From the NCBI GenBank assembly GCA_021801615.1, contig JAJYXS010000153.1, forward strand, positions 1-13,566: 13,566 nt of DNA, given 5' to 3'. The notes under the pieces were generated by a model that saw only the letters and a list, made by a program, of their open reading frames with translations, had not been told where the DNA came from and ran no database searches. Origin of the DNA: Actinomycetes bacterium. Lineage in GTDB: Bacteria; Actinomycetota; Acidimicrobiia; Acidimicrobiales; RAAP-2. This document shows positions 1 through 5,828 of the stretch, in pieces (position 1 is the stretch's first letter; each line of letters begins with the position of its first letter). The translations under genes were made by a program, and so were the position numbers.

Positions 1-1316
1 GCGGCCACCCCCATCTCCGCGAGGACGTGGCTCGGCTCGAGGGCCCCGCTCGCGCACGCCGCCCCGGCCGAGACGCAGACGCCGGCCTCGTCGAGGAGCA
101 CCACGAGCTCCTCGCGGTCGACGGCCTCGAAGCACAGATGGCAGTGTCCCGGCAGCACGGACTTCCGGTCTGCGGCCTCGGTCACCGACGGGACCGCGGC
201 GAGGAGACCGTCGGCCAGCCGGTCGCGCAACGCACCCACGCGCACCGTCTCCTCCTCGCGCTCTCTCGCCGCAGCGGCGAGCGCCGTCGCGAGCCCGACG
301 GCACCGGCGACGTCGTGCGTGCCGGCTCTGCGCTCGCGCTCCTGGCCGCCTCCCACGAGGAGCGGCTCGAGCTCCACTCCCTCGCGCACCACCAGCGCGC
401 CAGCGCCCTTCGGCCCGCCGAGCTTATGCGCCGACACCGACACCAGGTCGACCCCCGGAGCGCCGCGCGCGACGTCGAGCCAGGCCGCCGCCTGCACCGC
501 GTCGGTATGCACGACGGCACCGGGCGCGAGCCTGCGCACGAGGTCCACCACGTCGGCGAGTGGCTGCACGGTGCCCACTTCGTTGTTGGCGAGCATGACC
601 GTCACGAGCGCCACGTGCCTGCCTGGGGCGCCCTCCGAGAGGGCCTCCTCCGGGAGGGCCTCCTCCGAGAGGGCCTCCTCCGAGAGGGCCTCGGCGAGCC
701 GCTCGAGATCGAGGACGCCGCGGGCATCGACGCCGACGCGCTCGTGCCGCACTGCGGGGAACCTCGCCGCCGCTACGCGGCAGGCCTCCAGCACGGCCGC
801 GTGCTCGACCGCCGAGCTGAGCACCACCGTCTCGCGGTCGGGCCGGCGGCGGGCGGCCGCGGCGAGGACCCCGAGCACGGCGAGGTTGTCCGCCTCGGTC
901 CCGCCGGAGGTGAAGACGATCTCGCCCGGCACCGCCCCGAGCAGCTCGGCGACCTGGTCTCGTGCATCCTCCAAGGCCTTGCGCGCCGCACGCGCCTGGC
1001 GATGATGGCCCGAGGGATGGCCGAAGATCTCGGCCGCGAACGGGGCCATGGCCTCGACCACCTCGTCGCGCACGGGAGCCGAGGCCGCATGGTCCAGGTA
1101 GGTGAGGGGCGGACCATCGGTGGGCCTGTGGCTCCCGGTGGGCCTGTGGCTCCCGGTGGGCCGGTGGCTCCTGGTGGGCCTGCGTCCCTCTGTGGGCCTG
1201 CGTCCCTCTGTGGGCCGGCGTCCCTCTGTGGGCGTGTGGCCCTCTGTGGGCGTGTGGCCCTCTGTGGGCGTGTGGCCCTCTGTGGGCGTGTGGCCCTCTG
1301 TGGGCGTTGGAACCAT
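1..1316 (-). CDS. Cysteine desulfurase (NifS/IscS family), 3' end beyond window
   Basis: PLP-dependent enzyme expected to take sulfur from L-cysteine as a Cys persulfide for Fe-S clusters or tRNA thiolation. Visible in order: YLDHAAS near residue 73, TEADNL, ANNEVG, the PLP lysine K298 in SAHKLGGPKGAG, and the catalytic C421 in SAGAACASGALEPSHVL. 438 codons are visible; the last seen are LAEMGVA, so only a short tail should be missing. Start ATG 1316 has GAAGGG five bases upstream. No ATG, GTG or TTG occurs in frame between it and the conserved core, so the roughly 70-residue repeat N-terminus must be translated. That extension is absent from ordinary family members (380-400 residues). A second pentapeptide repeat sits in a loop near residues 208-227. 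It is divergent from the DUF6941-like gene. In other actinomycetes such a gene often precedes mnmA, which cannot be checked here. Function of the family is known; the physiological sulfur acceptor is inference. Confidence 0.93.
   Translation of the reverse strand, partial: MVPTPTEGHTPTEGHTPTEGHTPTEGHTPTEGRRPTEGRRPTEGRRPTRSHRPTGSHRPTGSHRPTDGPPLTYLDHAASAPVRDEVVEAMAPFAAEIFGHPSGHHRQARAARKALEDARDQVAELLGAVPGEIVFTSGGTEADNLAVLGVLAAAARRRPDRETVVLSSAVEHAAVLEACRVAAARFPAVRHERVGVDARGVLDLERLAEALSEEALSEEALPEEALSEGAPGRHVALVTVMLANNEVGTVQPLADVVDLVRRLAPGAVVHTDAVQAAAWLDVARGAPGVDLVSVSAHKLGGPKGAGALVVREGVELEPLLVGGGQERERRAGTHDVAGAVGLATALAAAAREREEETVRVGALRDRLADGLLAAVPSVTEAADRKSVLPGHCHLCFEAVDREELVVLLDEAGVCVSAGAACASGALEPSHVLAEMGVA
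634..693 (-). repeat. In-frame 15-nt repeat inside cysteine desulfurase
   Basis: Four 15-nt units, plus-strand form TCCGAGAGGGCCTCC with one or two changes, encode an Ala-Leu-Ser/Pro-Glu-Glu pentapeptide between the helix ending RLAEAL and the strand HVALVTVMLANNEVG. The insert keeps frame and probably extends a surface helix or loop. Confidence 0.9.
1107..1304 (-). repeat. In-frame 18-nt minisatellite in cysteine desulfurase N-terminus
   Basis: Eleven 18-nt units encode PTEGHT (four), PTEGRR (three), PTRSHR, PTGSHR (two) and a degenerate PTDGPP. On the plus strand the purest unit reads GTGGGCGTGTGGCCCTCT. Units drift gradually from the 5' end of the gene toward the enzyme core, as expected for an array growing by slippage or unequal exchange. 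The peptide is Pro/Thr rich and likely disordered. Confidence 0.95.
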
Positions 1317-1321
1317 CGTGA

Positions 1322-1327
1322 CCCTTC
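1322..1327 (-). promoter_or_regulatory. Ribosome binding site of cysteine desulfurase
   Basis: GAAGGG on the minus strand lies five bases before ATG 1316. It supports the start that places the whole repeat array inside the protein. Confidence 0.7.
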
Positions 1328-1360
1328 GTCCCGTTGCTACGAATCCTCCGAACAGCCGAG

Positions 1361-1397
1361 CGACACCGGATCGCCCGCAGCGGGTCAAACGGTGTCG
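1361..1397. promoter_or_regulatory. Nested inverted repeat between divergent genes
   Basis: CGACACCG at 1361-1368 and CGGTGTCG at 1390-1397 are perfect 8-base inverted arms. Between them CCCG and CGGG (1374-1377 and 1381-1384) form an inner stem with loop CAG. The site lies between two divergent genes, so a regulator-binding site or leader hairpin is more likely than a terminator. No regulator gene is visible beside it. Confidence 0.45.
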
Positions 1398-1418
1398 CCG
1401 ACCCGGAACCCACGGTAT

Positions 1419-1448
1419 CCCCTTCGGGGAGACGGATCTCCTAAGGGG
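1419..1448. promoter_or_regulatory. Second hairpin in the divergent intergenic region
   Basis: CCCCTT (1419-1424) pairs with AAGGGG (1443-1448) and GGAGA (1428-1432) with TCTCC (1437-1441), giving two stacked stems with small internal loops. A weak TANNNT box, TAGCCT at 1476-1481, follows and could be the -10 of the plus-strand gene. Role unproven. Confidence 0.35.
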
Positions 1449-1528
1449 TACGTGAGCCGTCCTGCGAGCGTCCCGTAGCCTTGCGCACGGCAGCGATCGG
1501 ATCCTCCGAACGGCTACCACGCGAGATC

Positions 1529-1534
1529 GGAGAG
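1529..1534 (+). promoter_or_regulatory. Ribosome binding site choosing the DUF6941-like start
   Basis: GGAGAG lies six bases before ATG 1541, ideal spacing. The alternatives are TTG 1481 (no Shine-Dalgarno seen), ATG 1535 and ATG 1559 (each directly abutting a GGAGAG). The block GGAGAGATGACC recurs at 1553-1564, 24 nt further on and in frame. Confidence 0.6.
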
Positions 1535-1540
1535 ATGACC

Positions 1541-2035
1541 ATGCCGGGACCCGGAGAGATGACCGCCAAGGCGCTGATCTGCGAGTACGCGGAGGCGATC
1601 GGGACCAAGCTGTACGTCTGTGGGGGGAACGTCACCGACATCGCAGTGGTCGGTGAGCCCCCGTACCCCGTGCACGTCGCGCTGGCGGTGGTCCTGCAGA
1701 TTCCCTGGCACGCGACGGACCAGCAGCACGAGCTGCACGTGGAGCTGATCTTCGATGGTCCCCGGCCGCGTCGGGTGCCGATCAACTACCGGCCTCAGGA
1801 CCACCTGCCGGAGGGTGAGAGGGGGATGATCAGGACCGCCTTCCATTTCGGCCGGCCCGCCGAGCTGCCTCCGGGCTCGGATCTGGTGATGCCGGTCGTG
1901 TTCCCTCTGTACGGCAAGCCGCTCGACGACGTGGGGCCGTACTACTTCTCGTTCTGGCTCGACGGGATCGAAGTCGACAGGGTCTCGTTCCGCGTGCGCC
2001 CCGTCGAGATGGAGATGGTCACAGCTGGCCAATAG
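1541..2035 (+). CDS. DUF6941-like protein of unknown function
   Basis: 164 residues with this start. The pattern resembles the actinobacterial DUF6941 family from memory: an N-terminal strand with LICEYAEAIGTKLYVCGG, a middle VHVALAVVLQIPW segment, a hydrophobic strand near DLVMPVVFPLYG, and a C-terminal YYFSFWLDGIEVDRVSFRV. This suggests a compact beta-sandwich. There is no signal peptide, membrane helix or catalytic motif that I can see, so a cytoplasmic location is likely. Codon use is GC3-rich like its neighbours, which supports a real gene. It is divergent from the cysteine desulfurase across a region with two hairpins and convergent with the dehydrogenase gene across about 90 bases. A functional link to either is not supported. 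Family assignment is moderately sure; function unknown. Confidence 0.82.
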   Translation: MPGPGEMTAKALICEYAEAIGTKLYVCGGNVTDIAVVGEPPYPVHVALAVVLQIPWHATDQQHELHVELIFDGPRPRRVPINYRPQDHLPEGERGMIRTAFHFGRPAELPPGSDLVMPVVFPLYGKPLDDVGPYYFSFWLDGIEVDRVSFRVRPVEMEMVTAGQ

Positions 2036-2125
2036 CGAAGGACAGAGCTCCCAACGGGACCGGCCCCTTCGACGGAGCGACCTCTGGGACGGGACCGATC
2101 TCTGCGACGCGGATGGCCGGGTCGG

Positions 2126-3523
2126 TCAATCGGCTGCGTCGGCAGTCGTCGGCACGGAAGCACCGGGATCTTCGCGCACGGACTTCGCGTTGCAGAACTC
2201 CTTGATCCCCATCCCGCTCAGCTCCCGGCCGTACCCGGACCGCTTGATCCCGCCGAATGGCAGCTCCGGGGAGGAGGCGACCATGGTGTTCACGAAGACC
2301 TGCCCCGCCTCGATGCCAGCCACGAGGCGATCGCGGTCGGCGGCGTCTCGCGTCCAGATGCTCGAGCCGAGGCCGTACTGCGTGCGGTTGGCGATGCGGA
2401 TCGCCTCGTCGAGGTCCGTGTACCGCTCGACCGTGGCGACCGGGCCGAACACCTCTTCCCGCAGCACGCGCATGTCGGTGGTGACGTCGAGCAGCACCGT
2501 CGGCTCGTAGTACCACCCGGGGCCCTCGATCATCGAGCCGCCGCAGGCGATGGTCGCGCCCTTCTCGCGAGCATCGTCGACCTGGGCGGCGATCTCCTTG
2601 CGCTGCGCCTCCGTGACGAGCGGGCCGACGTCGGTCGCGGGGTCCATCGGGTCGCCGACCCGAAGCGCGGCCATGCCCGCGGTGAAACGGTCCACCCACT
2701 CGTCGTAGACCTCTGCGTCCACGATGAAGCGCTTCGCCGCGATGCAGGACTGACCGTTGTTCTGGACGCGCGCGGTCACGGCCACCGCTGCGGATCGCTC
2801 GAGGTCCGCCGTCCTCGTCACGATGAACGGGTCCGAGCCCCCGAGCTCGAGCACGCACTTCTTGAGCACCCGACCCGCGGTCCCGGCGACCGCGGCGCCG
2901 GCCTGCTCGCTCCCCGTGAGGGTCACGGCGGCGATCCGCTCGTCCTCGATCACCGGCGCGACGTCGGACGACGAGATGAGCAGCGTCGTGAACGCGCCCT
3001 CGGGGTACCCCGCGCGCCGGAAGAGCTCCTCGACGTAGAGCGCCGACTGCGGCACGTTGGCCGCGTGCTTGAGCACGCCGACGTTCCCCGCCATGAGGCC
3101 GGGAGCCGCGAAGCGCGTCACCTGCCACAGCGGGAAGTTCCAAGGCATGATCGCGAGAACCGGCCCGAGCGGGTCGAAGCGGACGTAGGTGTGGTCGTCG
3201 ATCGACTCGTTGGCGAGCAGCCGCTCGGCGTTCTCGGCGAACCATCGGAGCCCGAGCGCGCACTTCGCGACCTCGGCCTTGGCGGAGGCGAACGTCTTGC
3301 CCATCTCGGTGGTGAGGATGCGTGCCACATCCGGAGCCTCGCCATCGAGGAGGTCGGCCGCCGAGCGCATGAGCCGAGCACGCTCGGTGAAGCTCGTCTT
3401 GCGCATCGTCTCGAAGCCCTTCAAGGCGCGTGCGAGCCTGGCTTCCACCTCGCTCGGGGTATGGGCCTCGAAGGTCTTCTCGATCTCGCCGGTGGCCGGG
3501 TTGGTCGTCGCAAAGGTCGTCAT
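2126..3523 (-). CDS. gabD1: NAD(P)-dependent succinate-semialdehyde dehydrogenase (GabD1-like)
   Basis: 465 residues, the usual length for mycobacterial-type GabD1. It begins MTTFATTNPATGEIEKTF, the family opening. Visible landmarks are PWNF at 127-130 with K152 in the NAD(P) site, the general base E226 in LELGGSDPF, and the nucleophile C260 in NNGQSCIAAKRF. The family oxidises succinate semialdehyde to succinate in the GABA shunt or the 2-oxoglutarate bypass; the substrate here is inferred from similarity, and another short aldehyde is possible. The frame stays open for 192 codons upstream, but that extension runs through a minisatellite and is Arg/Gly-rich, so ATG 3523 is chosen. The Shine-Dalgarno is weak (AGGG about 13 bases away). 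It converges with the DUF6941-like gene; a tiny membrane-protein ORF lies upstream on the same strand. Confidence 0.93.
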   Translation of the reverse strand: MTTFATTNPATGEIEKTFEAHTPSEVEARLARALKGFETMRKTSFTERARLMRSAADLLDGEAPDVARILTTEMGKTFASAKAEVAKCALGLRWFAENAERLLANESIDDHTYVRFDPLGPVLAIMPWNFPLWQVTRFAAPGLMAGNVGVLKHAANVPQSALYVEELFRRAGYPEGAFTTLLISSSDVAPVIEDERIAAVTLTGSEQAGAAVAGTAGRVLKKCVLELGGSDPFIVTRTADLERSAAVAVTARVQNNGQSCIAAKRFIVDAEVYDEWVDRFTAGMAALRVGDPMDPATDVGPLVTEAQRKEIAAQVDDAREKGATIACGGSMIEGPGWYYEPTVLLDVTTDMRVLREEVFGPVATVERYTDLDEAIRIANRTQYGLGSSIWTRDAADRDRLVAGIEAGQVFVNTMVASSPELPFGGIKRSGYGRELSGMGIKEFCNAKSVREDPGASVPTTADAAD

Positions 3524-3588
3524 GCACAGATTCTGCCCTGGGCGGCGCCACCGTGCACCACGTGGACCCCGACCGACCGGCGACTGCC

Positions 3589-3729
3589 CGTGCCTGCAGC
3601 TGCCCGTGCCGTGCCTGCGACTGCTCGTGCCTGCGGCTGCCGGGCCGTGCCTGCGACTGCTCGTGCCTGCGACTGCTCGTGCCTGCGGCTGCCGGGCCGT
3701 GCCTGCTACTGCTCGTGCCTGCGGCGAGG
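3589..3729. repeat. Non-coding 16/20-nt minisatellite upstream of gabD1
   Basis: Eight copies of CGTGCCTGC start at 3589, 3610, 3626, 3646, 3662, 3678, 3698 and 3714. Units are mainly CGTGCCTGCGACTGCT (16 nt) or a 20-nt form that continues GGCTGCCGGGC, in a mixed 16/20 order. Spacings are not multiples of three. The right end overlaps the last codons of the 39-residue ORF. Confidence 0.92.
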
Positions 3730-3825
3730 CTTGAGGGCGAACCACCAGATGCTCGCCATCGTGCCGAGCACGCCTGCGAGCGCGGCGAGCGACTTCAGAA
3801 GCGTTCTCTTCGCCGTCTTGGCCAC
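3706..3825 (-). CDS. Candidate 39-residue single-helix membrane protein
   Basis: GTG 3825 to TAG 3706 gives a protein opening MAKTAKRTLLKSLAALAG, continuing GVLGTMASIWWFALK and ending PRRRHEQ. This is a basic N-terminus, one hydrophobic stretch of about 20 residues with a Trp-Trp interface, and a basic tail: the layout of a small inner-membrane protein. Third codon positions are mostly G or C. No Shine-Dalgarno is seen, but TATCGT ends seven bases before the GTG, which fits a leaderless transcript. The frame is open further upstream without a good start. The last codons lie in the minisatellite, so the C-terminus may have been fixed by the repeat. It lies 182 bases upstream of gabD1 on the same strand. 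I do not recognise the family; it could be a chance ORF. Confidence 0.5.
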   Translation of the reverse strand: MAKTAKRTLLKSLAALAGVLGTMASIWWFALKPRRRHEQ

Positions 3826-3832
3826 GACGCCA

Positions 3833-3838
3833 ACGATA
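3833..3838 (-). promoter_or_regulatory. Possible -10 box of the 39-residue ORF
   Basis: TATCGT on the minus strand fits the actinobacterial TANNNT -10 form and ends seven bases before GTG 3825, so transcription could begin at the start codon. No clear -35 is seen. Confidence 0.35.
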
Positions 3839-4097
3839 CCGGACTCCCATGCCGGGCCCGTGACGGTGCCGGAGCCCTCCTGGCCGTGGCTCCACCGAGG
3901 ACGCGACCCAGTGCCCCACGCGCCGACCTCCCCCGATCGCTGCCCTATGCTGGTCCGTGGCGTCTCTTGGGCCCTCTCGAGCCTGTGGACCGGCTTGTAG
4001 GTCGAGTCGAAGACGTGGAGCGTCTAAGGACGTCGAAGGACCTCGATGGACGGCACGGTCCAGCGGCCGTCGGACCTCGGAAACAGGAAGGCCGAGC

Positions 4098-4131
4098 AAC
4101 CTAGGGGGGCCGAGAAACCTAGGGGGCCGAG
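4098..4131 (+). repeat. Two-copy repeat in S53 peptidase leader
   Basis: AACCTAGGGGGGCCGAG (4098-4114) and AACCTAGGGGGCCGAG (4116-4131) differ by one G. The second copy supplies the start of the ribosome binding site. Confidence 0.8.
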
Positions 4132-4134
4132 GAG
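4129..4134 (+). promoter_or_regulatory. Ribosome binding site of S53 peptidase
   Basis: GAGGAG lies five bases before GTG 4140, which is also where a signal peptide begins. This decides the start over ATG 3957 in the same frame. Confidence 0.75.
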
Positions 4135-4139
4135 AAGCC

Positions 4140-5597
4140 GTGGGTCGTCTTCACAGAGTTCACAGGGTGTTGGTGCTCGCCACGGCTGGAGCGGCATTCC
4201 TCCTCGGCGGCCTCACCTGGGCGGGCACGGCTGGCGCAGGGTCGGCGACGCGGACCCCTCTCCGGCTCCGAGGTCTCGTCATGCACCCGTTGGTCCGGAC
4301 GCTGGACGCGGTTCCGTTCACGCGGCCACCGACCGAGCTGTTGTGCAAGGCAGACCTGGGCATCCTCTGCTACGGGGCGCCCCAGATCGAGGCCGCGTAC
4401 AACGAGCCTGCGCTCTTCCGCCAGGGGCTCGACGGGCGAGGGGAGACGATCGTCGTGGTCGACTCCTTCGGCGCTCCGGACATCCGCCACGACCTCGCCG
4501 TCTTCGACCAGTCCTACGGCCTCCCGCCGCCGCCGACGTTCAACATCCTCCAGTATGGGCCGGTGCCCGCGTACACACCGAGCACGCCGACAGCGACAGG
4601 CTGGGCCGAGGAGACGACGCTCGACGTCGAGTACGCGCACGCGGTCGCGCCGGGCGCCGACATCCTCCTCGTCGAGACCGCGACCGCCGAGACCGTCGGG
4701 GTCACCGGGTTCCCGACAATCGTCAACGCGGAGAACTACGTGATCGACCACCACCTGGGCGACGTGATCAGCCAGAGCTTCGGCACGGGGGAAGCGACCT
4801 TCGCCGCGCCCACCACAATTCTCGGGCTGCGCAGCGCCTACGAGAACGCCTACCGCAATGGGATCACGGTCCTCGCCGCCGCAGGGGACACAGGTGCCGC
4901 AGAGGCCAAGACAGTGACAAAGGCGCACTACTTCTCGTTCCGGAACGTCGGGTGGCCAGCCTCGGACCCGCTCGTGACCGCGGTCGGCGGAACCCAGCTC
5001 ACCTTGAACACACGCGGACGCCCCACCGCCCCGGTCAGGGTGTGGAACGACACCACACTGTTCGGCGGACCAGCCGCCTCAGGCGGCGGGCTGTCCACGG
5101 TGTTCACCCGTCCTTCGTACCAGAACGGGGTCGCCACAGTCGTGGGGAACCGCCGCGGCGTGCCCGACATCTCCATGAGCGCCGCGTACTCCGGCGCGGT
5201 GAACATCTACATCAGCCTGCCGATCGGCCGAGGCTGGCTCCCCATCAGCGGCACGAGCGAAGCCACTCCCCTGTTCGCTGGCATCGTCGCGATCGCCGAC
5301 CAGCTCAACTCCCATCAACCGCTCGGGATGATCGACCCCGCGCTCTACGCGATGGATGCGGCCCACGACCCGGGGATCGTCAGCGTGACGACAGGGACAA
5401 ACTCGGTCTTCTACAAGACAGCGGGAAGGAAGCAGACGATCCCGGGCTTCTCCGCGAGCTCCGGGTACAACCTCGCGGCGGGTCTCGGGACCGTCACAGC
5501 TCCGAGCTTCGTGCACGAGCTCGTCCAGACCGTCCACCTGGTCGGAACGACCGTCACCTACGGCGCCTCAGCGGCGAAGTTCCTGCCGCGCACATGA
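4140..5597 (+). CDS. Secreted S53 family peptidase (sedolisin), no propeptide
   Basis: 485 residues. Signal peptide: basic MGRLHRVHR, hydrophobic core to about residue 27, likely cleavage after an Ala-Gly-rich stretch near 30-34. The catalytic domain starts near residue 75 (CYGAPQIEAAYN) and carries the sedolisin set: E158 and D162 in EETTLD, the oxyanion D250 in AAAGD, and S373 in SGTSEATP. The family hydrolyses proteins outside the cell, classically at acid pH. The odd point is that only about 45 residues separate signal and catalytic domain, so the roughly 150-180-residue pro-kumamolisin activation domain is missing; no such domain is encoded upstream in frame. Near the C-terminus N444 in GYNLAAGLG stands where an Asp of the calcium site is usual. 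C69 and C77 may form a disulfide. It stands alone on the plus strand; substrate unknown. Confidence 0.92.
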   Translation: MGRLHRVHRVLVLATAGAAFLLGGLTWAGTAGAGSATRTPLRLRGLVMHPLVRTLDAVPFTRPPTELLCKADLGILCYGAPQIEAAYNEPALFRQGLDGRGETIVVVDSFGAPDIRHDLAVFDQSYGLPPPPTFNILQYGPVPAYTPSTPTATGWAEETTLDVEYAHAVAPGADILLVETATAETVGVTGFPTIVNAENYVIDHHLGDVISQSFGTGEATFAAPTTILGLRSAYENAYRNGITVLAAAGDTGAAEAKTVTKAHYFSFRNVGWPASDPLVTAVGGTQLTLNTRGRPTAPVRVWNDTTLFGGPAASGGGLSTVFTRPSYQNGVATVVGNRRGVPDISMSAAYSGAVNIYISLPIGRGWLPISGTSEATPLFAGIVAIADQLNSHQPLGMIDPALYAMDAAHDPGIVSVTTGTNSVFYKTAGRKQTIPGFSASSGYNLAAGLGTVTAPSFVHELVQTVHLVGTTVTYGASAAKFLPRT

Positions 5598-5685
5598 GGT
5601 CCACGTAGCAGCATCCGCGAACGGCGGCGTCGCGGCAGCCTCTCACCTTCACAGGCTGGCTCCGGCCGGCGCTCGCTCCAGGGCT

Positions 5686-5701
5686 GGCCCGGAACCGGGC
5701 C
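5686..5701. terminator. Hairpin between convergent genes, likely bidirectional terminator
   Basis: GGCCCGGAACCGGGCC has perfect 7-base arms and a 2-base centre, within the 231-base gap between the convergent peptidase and ileS genes. GGCTCCGGCC flanks it on both sides as a direct repeat. There is no T-run, as is common in high-GC genomes. Also in this gap, AAGACCTTCGG occurs twice with a 12-nt period (5767-5789). No gene is seen in 5598-5828. Confidence 0.5.
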
Positions 5702-5828
5702 TCCGAACCTGGCTCCGGCCTGCACCGCCTGGAGACTTCGCACGCACCGTGAGCCGCGCCTTCGTGAAGACCTTCGGAAAGACCTTCGGCTAGACGGGGC
5801 GGGGCGTCGCACGACGGAGCTTCGCGTG

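Larger units (their letters stand above)
3826..4139. other. Divergent intergenic region, no gene seen
   Basis: 314 bases between the 39-residue ORF and the S53 peptidase. Open frames cross it on both strands but lack good starts or recognisable protein. It holds TATGCT at 3946-3951, a possible plus-strand -10 without a convincing -35, and near the right end two copies of a CCTAGGGGG(G)CCGAG block. The transcript leader of the peptidase would be about 180 bases if TATGCT is used. Confidence 0.5.

Noticed and set aside
424..1413. 329-residue minus-strand ORF with AHRGPH-type repeats
   Set aside because: It is another frame of the minisatellite and of the cysteine desulfurase; beyond the repeats it is Arg/Gly-rich with no recognisable motif, while the true frame carries all the catalytic motifs.
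3589..3729. CRISPR-like array
   Set aside because: Units are directly contiguous with no unique spacers and no cas genes; it is a minisatellite.
3524..4099. N-terminal extension of the dehydrogenase to a 657-residue protein
   Set aside because: The extra 192 residues are Arg/Gly-rich, cross the 16/20-nt array in a frame the array does not preserve, and the family starts at MTTFATTNPATGE.
3957..4139. ATG 3957 start for the S53 peptidase
   Set aside because: It would bury the signal peptide behind 61 Arg/Gly-rich residues and lacks a ribosome site; GTG 4140 has GAGGAG at good spacing.
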